Source: UBA5070 sp039798065
Lineage (GTDB): Bacteria; Fibrobacterota; Fibrobacteria; UBA5070
Assembly (NCBI GenBank): GCA_039798065.1
Contig: JBDKGS010000015.1
Location: 1 to 31,630, forward strand
Direction of reading: 5' to 3'
DNA: 31,630 nt
Numbering within the stretch: position 1 is the stretch's first letter; each line of letters begins with the position of its first letter. A program made the position numbers and the translations under genes. Of the stretch, positions 8,901 to 14,757 are shown piece by piece. The notes below the pieces were generated by a model. The model did not search any database. It was given only the letters and a program-made list of their open reading frames with translations, and was not told the origin of the DNA.

Positions 8901-9133
8901 AAGACGATTGCTTGTGGGTGCAGCTAACCGATAATCAAGCCAAGACACCGATCAAGCTGGGAGGGAAGGAGTGGAAGCTTCAGGATCTCACGCCGGTATC
9001 TGGAGCCTCGAACAGCCGTACTTACCGCATAGTTCTCGATTTACCAAAGGCCGGATACCAAAAAGATCATCTCAAATTGCAATTGAGTCTGCTTGGAGAT
9101 AACCTGGGAGACATCTCAAACGGCGGACTCTGA
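5921..9133 (+). CDS. 1070-residue protein of unknown family, candidate injected effector
   Basis: The reading frame runs 1070 residues from the ATG at 5921, 25 bases after the LysM gene. It has no signal peptide. The first 350 residues are mixed and contain conserved-looking FPF, Trp and Pro-Asp clusters. Residues 417-441 form one strongly hydrophobic segment (IAATVGSVATATVGALLLAY), the only clear membrane helix. A highly charged Lys/Glu stretch (about 550-590) follows. The remainder (600-1070) is Gly/Thr/Ala-rich, probably beta-stranded and repetitive in style. I recognise no nuclease, lipase, amidase or ADP-ribosyltransferase motif. Third position after PAAR and LysM genes, in the same direction, suggests cargo of a contractile injection system, perhaps membrane-acting. 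This is inference. The GACA-N5-TGTC motif is nearly absent from this 3.2-kb gene (one 7/8 copy at 6808), which may mean recent acquisition. Confidence 0.65.
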   Translation: MSKTASKPKDQGKTPPRSSGSLSQAVKPVSTKWQSLKISWAVPGRETLGETTRFPFVKLNPRKDFSAKPYISKYNFDPGENFDDPDPLPEAPNPLALQGKRTIPAFREKIVFETLDQRILREMKEENARFFSAESTSTKGVQEEAVKRMALARVELKKAAKPVICTNVEQWIEVEIDLKKDVPKGPALHVWAFLQPARLAANKDRLAKDHAHAPDDFPRSGWAEYKIDPQLNRAERSVWKGGVLVTARLSDKDWICKKLDAPRRGAAVSYTYKLKVIVRNDKTMEDLERERAGKKRTDSGDIEAGCWLKVWARDPNAGFTKSPRDDESDSVVQSMDSQSPRTIIRDPRFWESESIMNPFATKGCHGFLRSRMLLGEPGSQVGWQPVYVLLVNEDALDKMVEMHKDLKLGREDGESKTSIAATVGSVATATVGALLLAYALRKVLHDGWMKKPPAGAATTPDFADKVKKAKTEYLVKLLESLEVSSWLAAYGADSFKHLSPVDTMKSAPENNFALFQFLSTFYTQLFDYGLITAQEHRDAFVEGRKEAREKILKAKQKNKPVPASKEERQKEKKEEEAVKAAMGLGVLAKGDKLSTETGKDGFQVSVSLLSGEKTISFPKPFGAPLGTTPFVWRIDLGISGGASVDFTLKPANSDQDDWELSVVLKGKGALTASAGIHAMWSSFNEKAGAMKNKNSDWENVHLFRNLQTLMKYASLDATIDASLNLEAGFGFKFTFNPSQGTFEVAGTAAGDKAFGAKLGATLNAHLQISIATIDYPLVAMNKLGTLNTEFATIDFSGKALGLAWNPDPIQFKWGSGNFDQFIEKTDPTPSLTWGQVAEFTWTYTEIDSPKVEFELVRADIRDKPLASAVVAPVPSDSIETSGDVREGEAAVQVRLSSRNTSREHGIAAGAWDLKLKAKVGKKKEADSWLLSDSAKLIKEMIKEGQAKLFVHGTYLGASDSFSQILTISCPKILKSSWEIEGSKLAAVVEIQNFQDDCLWVQLTDNQAKTPIKLGGKEWKLQDLTPVSGASNSRTYRIVLDLPKAGYQKDHLKLQLSLLGDNLGDISNGGL

Positions 9134-9146
9134 GAAAGGCTACCTG

Positions 9147-9767
9147 CTAGTATCGAAGCCCTGTAGGTCGGATCGAGACGATAAAACCTCGGCCCTTCCC
9201 CTCTGTACCGATCGCAATGATTTTACCTGAAATTAACAGGCGATCAGATGTGAAGATACAGCGACGCTCTCCGTCCCCGTAGTTGCAAATTCGTGCGGAA
9301 TCACAAACATCCTCGGAAAGCTGTAAAGGATTCTCGAGCACCAAATCCGCCGGGTTGTGGATATCGTTTTTGAACCAATCCCGAATCTCGTCGCCATAAT
9401 TGAAGTAGACACTTACCCCCCCCCTTCGAAACGCACCAATATTGGGGTTGAACCACTTTCCAAACCCCTGCATGCAGACGTTCTTCTTGCGTTCGTTCTT
9501 GGCGCGCACCCCCACCGGTGCGAAGTCGGAAAGGAAGGTCACGATTTTGCCTGCGTAGAGCTTGCGAGCCGAATCGACTCCCAACTTGGCCATTTCCTCG
9601 ATGCTGACCAAGTTCACGCTATCCACAGTTCCATGCAAAGCGTGGCCGTGATTGTCCGGTCTGTGCGGCGGCAGCTTCGTGACGACAGAATCTGTCTTAG
9701 CTTCCTGAGCAAAGGATGCTGTCGCAATCAGGGTGATCAGTCCAATCAGCGAGGCCAAACTGCGCAT
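9147..9767 (-). CDS. small secreted protein, convergent with the candidate effector gene
   Basis: The protein has 206 residues with an N-terminal signal peptide (MRSLASLIGLITLIATASFA, cleavage before QEA). The start ATG at 9767 is preceded by AAGGA about 10 bases upstream. Four cysteines after residue 90 (VCMQG, DVCDSARICNYG, RRCIF) suggest disulfides. The mature part reads as small beta strands and matches no family I know. Its stop is only 13 bases from the stop of the 1070-residue gene on the other strand. An exported protein facing a membrane-containing candidate effector could be its immunity protein, but nothing in the sequence proves that. An exact GACA-N5-TGTC copy lies at 9684-9696, just after the signal peptide. 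Confidence 0.65.
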   Translation of the reverse strand: MRSLASLIGLITLIATASFAQEAKTDSVVTKLPPHRPDNHGHALHGTVDSVNLVSIEEMAKLGVDSARKLYAGKIVTFLSDFAPVGVRAKNERKKNVCMQGFGKWFNPNIGAFRRGGVSVYFNYGDEIRDWFKNDIHNPADLVLENPLQLSEDVCDSARICNYGDGERRCIFTSDRLLISGKIIAIGTEGKGRGFIVSIRPTGLRY

Positions 9768-9835
9768 TATGGAATTCCTTCAAGGTGGTGACAACCAAGA
9801 ATGTAGGCAATTCCCCTTCAAGCAATATCCGTCCA

Positions 9836-11716
9836 TCAGATCGCCAATGCGCCGAACCCCGAATCGATTTGGTGGAGATGCCAATCCAGCTCGGCTGCAT
9901 CCAAGGCCCCTCCACAGAAAGCGCAGTGTCCGTCTTTGGAATTGGTGTCCGGTGCACCGCAGGAAGGGCAGCTGGCCGACGCGAAGGCTTTGCGCTCGTG
10001 GGAGCGCACATCCAACGAACGGACCAACGTCCATTTCGAAACATTCCGTTGCTTCCGCCATTCGTCGTTCGCGCAAGGCCAAACGCTGTCCGGCCCCGGC
10101 TTCCAGACGATTTCGAATTCGGCCAAAGCGGACTCACCTACGATACGGATCTGCTTCAAGTCGAGAACCTCGACCACAGGCTCGAGAAATACTTCGCCAT
10201 CACCGAATTTACCACGCCACTCTTGGAGCTTGGCCGCGACGCCTGCTGAAGCATGCCGCGAGAGATCGGATATCGCATTGCGATTGATTGCTCCGATCGT
10301 GCGCCAAAAAATGACCGCCGCCCGATCCTCCAAATCTTGTGGATGGAACCCTGGATCGATGATTCCCATCTCTTGCGCACCCGGAATTGTTTGCAGCGAG
10401 CGCGGCGCCCATTCGCTTCCCTGCGAAATTTCGGCAAGCACCCAGTCGTGCAATCCAGACCGCAACCAAACCCCACAGGTCGGACAATTTCCGGAATTCA
10501 TACGGGGCACCACTCCCCCGCAATGCGGGCACGATCCAGTCTCGACGCCGATAGGCTGGTACGAATTCATTGCGCCAGATTTCTGAAAGGTCCAGTATTC
10601 CAGGCTTCTTCCCTGGCTCGCCAGGTCGGAAATCTCTTCTCCCGTCGAGTTCACGATGCAACGCTTTCGGATTTCACCACGAATCCTGACCGTGGCGCTA
10701 CTCAATCCACCTGCTTGACAGAAATCGACAAGATCGATTTTTAGCGTTCCTTCTCGGGCGATTTCCTCGCGGATTCCGCGGCGCTTCAAGAATATCGACT
10801 GGAGCACATACTTTTCGTACATCCCATCGGACAACAAGAGTCTGGCGCTCGACAGATCCTGTTGGCTCCATTCCTTCTGGAGGCGATCCCAGACGATGGG
10901 AATCCTCGGCATGAATCGATGCAGATGGAAACCTTTCGGAGGAGCGATAGGCTTAACGTCATCGCGTCCACTGGATATCAAACTCGATGGCTTCCACGCG
11001 GGATAGGCCATGATCTCCATCCAATGCGAGGCTAACGCGTACCACCGATTTGCTCTGCGCTTTTCGCATCGTGGGTCGTGCCGTTCGATGAGGTCGCAAC
11101 CCCATTGGAAGGGCAATGGGAACACCACGACGAACGCATCTTCGATCTCGCGGTTGTCTTCCACTGGATCCAGAAATTGTCGATTCGACCCGAGCACCCA
11201 ACTCATCCACACCATGAGTTTGCGAAACTTCTTGCGCCTTTCCAGGTCAGGCAAGGAATAGGCTACGCTCTTTGCTCCGGAGTAGAGGAGCACGATCAGG
11301 CCGACAAAGGCGAAGATCCACACGACAGGCCCGACATTCCCCGAAGCAGAGATCCCCGCCGAAGCAAACCAACTTGGACACCACACCATAATGATGAACA
11401 GGTAAAGAAGTGGATGCTCCCGCACTCTTTTGAACCTGCGCAGAATCGACAATACCGTCACAGCAATGCCTAACGAAAACAGGAATCCGCCCGTGAAAAG
11501 GAATAGGATGTCCTTTTCAGTGACCGCGACGTGATTCGCGTAATACATCGCGCGAGTGACGCTATCCGAGTGCGCACGATAGAGACTGTACAGATGGGCT
11601 GCGGAATCGCTCGATATGGAATCGTCGTCGATCGATATCGAGTCGAGCTCCGGCTCCGGATCCGTGGAATCTGACGACAGAATTTGGAGGATATGCGTGA
11701 GCATCAGCGGGTTCAT
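9836..11716 (-). CDS. Tim44-like / zinc-ribbon membrane protein (paralogue 1)
   Basis: The protein has 626 residues from the ATG at 11716. That start is preferred because its N-terminus (MNPLML) and upstream bases align with those of the neighbouring paralogue (MSPLMI, both after CTAGATTGA). Two or three membrane helices lie within residues 70-150 (LFLFTGGFLFSLGIAVTVLS; YLFIIMVWCP; VVWIFAFVGLIVLLY). A domain around residues 285-390 (WDRLQKEWSQQDLSSARLLL...SDGMY, ending SLEYWTF) resembles the bacterial Tim44-like fold. It is followed by a zinc ribbon (CPHCGG...CPTCG), a second Tim44-like segment (about 460-565) and a C-terminal zinc ribbon (CPSCGA...CAFCGG). The arrangement is the same in the neighbour, so they arose by duplication. 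Tim44-like domains in bacteria are thought to contact membranes or proteins; the function here is unknown. Confidence 0.7.
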   Translation of the reverse strand: MNPLMLTHILQILSSDSTDPEPELDSISIDDDSISSDSAAHLYSLYRAHSDSVTRAMYYANHVAVTEKDILFLFTGGFLFSLGIAVTVLSILRRFKRVREHPLLYLFIIMVWCPSWFASAGISASGNVGPVVWIFAFVGLIVLLYSGAKSVAYSLPDLERRKKFRKLMVWMSWVLGSNRQFLDPVEDNREIEDAFVVVFPLPFQWGCDLIERHDPRCEKRRANRWYALASHWMEIMAYPAWKPSSLISSGRDDVKPIAPPKGFHLHRFMPRIPIVWDRLQKEWSQQDLSSARLLLSDGMYEKYVLQSIFLKRRGIREEIAREGTLKIDLVDFCQAGGLSSATVRIRGEIRKRCIVNSTGEEISDLASQGRSLEYWTFQKSGAMNSYQPIGVETGSCPHCGGVVPRMNSGNCPTCGVWLRSGLHDWVLAEISQGSEWAPRSLQTIPGAQEMGIIDPGFHPQDLEDRAAVIFWRTIGAINRNAISDLSRHASAGVAAKLQEWRGKFGDGEVFLEPVVEVLDLKQIRIVGESALAEFEIVWKPGPDSVWPCANDEWRKQRNVSKWTLVRSLDVRSHERKAFASASCPSCGAPDTNSKDGHCAFCGGALDAAELDWHLHQIDSGFGALAI

Positions 11717-11759
11717 GACCACCTCAATCTAGCTCGCAGGCAATGCGTCAGCGGATGAC

Positions 11760-13559
11760 TCAGATCCCCAGCTTTCCATGCCCCGGCTTGACCTTCACCA
11801 ACCTCCATGCGCCCGCCTGCTCCTCCAGCGAACACCCGCACCAGGTGCAGGCAACACCCGTCTCGGGCGTCTCCGGCCCGCCGCACGAAGGGCAATGCGA
11901 GGTGGTCAAATTCCGGTCATCGGACGTTTCCTGTCCGACTCTGCGTTCGAAGAGAAGGACGGATTTGCGGTCCTCTTCCAAGCCGTCGCGCCCCGATGCC
12001 AACATCTGTGCAGGATCGAACTTACTGGCCAATTTTGGGTCGAAAGCCTTGAACAAGCTTGCCATCCCCTGCGAAACGGGATCGACCTGTGTCGGCTTGG
12101 ACAGGCTCGTTTTCGGCCCCAGTTGCCAACGAATACGCACTTCCACCAGATCGAATCCGGTGCGCTGATCGAGGGATTCCAATTCGACAGCCGCGACCAC
12201 CGGCTCAAGGCGGAACCACTCCTCGCGCGCCAGCCTCCTACTTGACTCGGCTAGCGTGTCGACGAGATCGACAGAGACGTAGGCCCCCAAGGAGGGTGCA
12301 GGTCCACCCGATGCGAGGGATCCCACCATCTTCCAAAACACCATGCTGGCGTGATCTTCCATGCCGCTTGCGGTGAATCCCGGATCGCGTTCGATCAGGT
12401 CGGCGGCAACCTTGTTCGCATAGGCCATGCGCGACGGAGCCACCTGGCTGATTTCCGTCAAGACCCAGTCGAACTCTCCCGACTTGATCTTGGATCGGCA
12501 CGAAGGGCAGATGGTCGCGGATCCGATCTCCAGCGGAGTTCCGCAGCTCGGACAATTTCCTTCCAACAAACCCAATGCAGGGGCCGTGACCCCCGAACGC
12601 TTCATGAATGTCCAGTACTCCTTGAAGGAGGGGTATCCTCCGTTCTCTCTGCTCTCACCAGTGGCAAGTTCGATGTCGACATCCCGACCGCTGGCCTCGA
12701 TTTCGACGGTGCAGGTGGTGTAGCGAACTCCCTCGGTCTGGTCGATGGTCTTCACGCGATGCACCGTTGCGCCTTCGAGGACATTACGCACCCCGCGTCG
12801 CCGAATCGCGTCCAATTGGATCTGGGTGCGAATCTGCATGCCGTCGGACAGGAACGATCGGACCAGATCGAGTCGCTGTTCCCCCCATGCTTTTTGGAGC
12901 TTGGGCCACGCGTTCCAAACACGTCGCGCGAGCTCGTCTTCGATGAGCTCCGCTTCCGCTTTGTAGGTGGGAACAGATCCGATGGATGCAGAGTTCGATT
13001 TCGCTGCGAAGCTCGATGCCGACGGGCTCGTTGCCGATTCTTCCAGAGGCTCAGGCGGGCTTGAAATCTGCGGGAACACTCTCGTTTTCAATGCCAGGAT
13101 GTTGATCATCGCTATGCCCCCAACACCAGCCATCCAACCGATGCACACGATTCCAAACCCGTCGCCGGATCGTTCCATGAAAGCCAATACAATTCCCCCG
13201 ATCCACAACACAAACACCACGGACAGCCACATTCCTTCGGTGACCCACCTTTTGCGGATGGTCACGAATGAGATCGGCATGAGGATCAGGAATCCCAGGA
13301 ACAGTTCGTAGTTGAATGGCGTGAAGGACAGCATGCCGGAGGATGTCGGACCCGACATGCTTGACGACTCCGAATCCCTCGATTCACCGGAACTGGACGA
13401 TGAACTCGAGCTGTGCGAACTGGACGAGCTTGAGCTGCTGGAAGAGGAGCTGGAAGAACTCGAACTGGATGAGGACCCGCTGGAATGCCCTTGGCCTCCC
13501 CCGAAACGGGCAGGAAGGAATTGCAGGAAAAGGACAAGCAGAATCATCAGCGGGCTCAT
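11760..13559 (-). CDS. Tim44-like / zinc-ribbon membrane protein with poly-serine linker (paralogue 2)
   Basis: The protein has 599 residues. A signal-like hydrophobic start (MSPLMILLVLFLQFLPARFG) leads into a low-complexity serine tract (about residues 26-62, with a single His), then two or three membrane helices (about 75-150). Next come a Tim44-like domain (WPKLQKAWGEQRLDLVRSFL...SDGMQ, ending FKEYWTF), a zinc ribbon (CPSCGT...CPSC), a second Tim44-like segment (MVFWKMVGSLA onward) and a final zinc ribbon (CPSCGG...CTWCG). It lies 43 bases upstream of its paralogue on the same strand, probably one transcript. The serine codons are mixed (AGC, TCG, TCC, AGT), so the tract is kept at protein level rather than being simple slippage. 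No enzyme motif is visible. The two proteins may work as a pair. Confidence 0.7.
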   Translation of the reverse strand: MSPLMILLVLFLQFLPARFGGGQGHSSGSSSSSSSSSSSSSSSSSSSSHSSSSSSSSGESRDSESSSMSGPTSSGMLSFTPFNYELFLGFLILMPISFVTIRKRWVTEGMWLSVVFVLWIGGIVLAFMERSGDGFGIVCIGWMAGVGGIAMINILALKTRVFPQISSPPEPLEESATSPSASSFAAKSNSASIGSVPTYKAEAELIEDELARRVWNAWPKLQKAWGEQRLDLVRSFLSDGMQIRTQIQLDAIRRRGVRNVLEGATVHRVKTIDQTEGVRYTTCTVEIEASGRDVDIELATGESRENGGYPSFKEYWTFMKRSGVTAPALGLLEGNCPSCGTPLEIGSATICPSCRSKIKSGEFDWVLTEISQVAPSRMAYANKVAADLIERDPGFTASGMEDHASMVFWKMVGSLASGGPAPSLGAYVSVDLVDTLAESSRRLAREEWFRLEPVVAAVELESLDQRTGFDLVEVRIRWQLGPKTSLSKPTQVDPVSQGMASLFKAFDPKLASKFDPAQMLASGRDGLEEDRKSVLLFERRVGQETSDDRNLTTSHCPSCGGPETPETGVACTWCGCSLEEQAGAWRLVKVKPGHGKLGI

Positions 13560-13620
13560 GGTTCATTCAATCTAGAACGGTGATTCTGCTCCGCCAGAAA
13601 ATGTCGAATCGATCCTTCCC

Positions 13621-13649
13621 CAAAAGGAAAAGGGGGGAAGTTTCCCCCT
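13621..13649 (-). terminator. probable intrinsic terminator of the GH5 genes
   Basis: Read on the minus strand, GGGGGA and TCCCCC pair around AACT (13633-13648), followed by TTTTCC and TTTTG (13621-13631). It lies about 80 bases after the mannanase-like stop at 13724, in the direction of transcription. Confidence 0.55.
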
Positions 13650-13723
13650 GCCTGCGGCCTCCTCGCCGCCAATTGGACCGACCACGCGGTACGCGGCTGC
13701 GGTGTCCTCCGGTCACCCCCTCG

Positions 13724-14662
13724 TCAGCTTCTGAAGACAGAAGCTGTCACCGTCCCCCGCCGCAATCCATGCTCGCTGTCCACCAACGTGCAGCCCCACG
13801 GGCTCAGCTCGCCGTCCCACGTGAGCGCAATATCCAAGCCCTCCAGCGGCGAGGCGTTCCCCTTCCAGCTCCAGCCCAGGCAACCCTGGCTGTTCTGGGC
13901 GCACAGCTTCAGGATGGCCAGCTCGTCCACGTCCCCGTTGGCCCCGTGGTCGGCTGCGAACTCGCCCACCACCAGCGGGAAGCGCCCCTTGAAGGCGTCC
14001 AGGTAGGCGGCCACGATTTCTTCGGTTCCGTAGTGCTCGTACATGTGCACACTGAACACGATGTTCTTGTCAGAATCTGACGCCCAGATCTCCTCGGCGC
14101 GCAAGAGCATGATCCGTTCCCAATCCTGGCCCCAGTTGGCGGCATCCACCATGATCGCGTGCTTGTACCCGGCGGCGCGCAGGTGCCGGATCGCATTGAC
14201 ATTTTCCGTCACGTAGATGTCGGCGGACACCCCATTGCCAAACGGCTCGTTGGCGATGTTCACGATCGCGTAAGCCTCCTGCCCGAACAACGCCTCACGG
14301 ACATCTTCCGACAACCAATAATCGACCGCCTCGCCAAGCGGCCGCGCCTCTAGCTTTTCGCCGTAACCCGTGCAATCATGGACCTCGAACACCGCGATCA
14401 GCTTGTTGACTTTGCACTCGGTCAAAATCTGTCCAATCTCGCTCCCCGACGTGCGTGGCCATTGCCCGCCCGTCGCCAACACCATGCGAACGCAATTGGC
14501 ACCGGTCGCCGCGATGGCACGCAGCGACACCGACAATTCCTGCGGGAACCAGACATGCATGTGGTTCACGCCGCGCATCACGAAGGCCGATCCGTTCGCC
14601 TCCACCAGCTTGTCGCCTTCGACCTTGAAACCCGCGATGCTCCCCGTCGTCGCTGCTGTCAT
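13724..14662 (-). CDS. GH5 family beta-mannanase-like glycoside hydrolase
   Basis: The protein has 312 residues from the ATG at 14662, chosen over an upstream ATG because GAGGAAAGG precedes it and because the upstream frame would run through a terminator hairpin. A single GH5 catalytic barrel fills the protein: KLVEANGSAFVMRGVNHMHVWFP, TGANCVRMVLATGGQW, ANEP with Asn138 and acid/base Glu139, HMYEHYG, and VVGEF with nucleophile Glu234. The RGVNH.H.W and VR.VL..GGQW patterns are those of the GH5 mannanase type (subfamily 8 style). The expected reaction is hydrolysis of beta-1,4-mannan. No signal peptide, binding module or C-terminal domain is present, unlike its secreted neighbour, so it may act in the cytoplasm or leave by another route. 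It is probably regulated with the neighbouring GH5 gene. Confidence 0.8.
   Translation of the reverse strand: MTAATTGSIAGFKVEGDKLVEANGSAFVMRGVNHMHVWFPQELSVSLRAIAATGANCVRMVLATGGQWPRTSGSEIGQILTECKVNKLIAVFEVHDCTGYGEKLEARPLGEAVDYWLSEDVREALFGQEAYAIVNIANEPFGNGVSADIYVTENVNAIRHLRAAGYKHAIMVDAANWGQDWERIMLLRAEEIWASDSDKNIVFSVHMYEHYGTEEIVAAYLDAFKGRFPLVVGEFAADHGANGDVDELAILKLCAQNSQGCLGWSWKGNASPLEGLDIALTWDGELSPWGCTLVDSEHGLRRGTVTASVFRS
13725..13746 (-). repeat. 9-bp perfect hairpin across the mannanase-like stop codon
   Basis: CAGCTTCTG (13725-13733) and CAGAAGCTG (13738-13746) pair perfectly around AAGA. The stem includes the last codons and most of the TGA. It overlaps an exact GACA-N5-TGTC site (13736-13748). 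Confidence 0.6.
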
Positions 14663-14694
14663 GCACGACCTTTCCTCGTGGACGGTTTTTGGCA

Positions 14695-14731
14695 CAAAAA
14701 TGCCCGCCCTCCAAAAAAGGAGGGCGGGCAT
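14695..14731 (-). terminator. intrinsic terminator between the two GH5 genes
   Basis: A 13-bp perfect stem (14700-14712 with 14719-14731; TGCCCGCCCTCC/GGAGGGCGGGCA) closes a six-base loop. On the minus strand it is followed by TTTTT (14696-14700). It lies 27 bases after the stop of the 14758-16773 gene, so the downstream mannanase-like gene needs read-through or its own promoter. Confidence 0.85.
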
Positions 14732-14757
14732 CGAATTCCGTCAATGCGATCCGGTGG

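Noticed and set aside
3584..9133. Full type VI secretion locus
   Set aside because: Only a PAAR tip and associated genes are present; no sheath, Hcp, VgrG, baseplate or ClpV gene is in the window.
13312..13575. Plus-strand ORF rich in Glu, Leu and Asp (ELELCELDELELLEEELEELEL-like)
   Set aside because: It is the antisense of the poly-serine tract of the minus-strand Tim44-like protein; mixed serine codons read backwards give Glu/Leu/Asp.
14663..14731. Extension of the mannanase-like gene to an ATG at 14731
   Set aside because: These codons would lie inside a 13-bp terminator hairpin with T-run, and GAGGAAAGG before the ATG at 14662 marks the true start.
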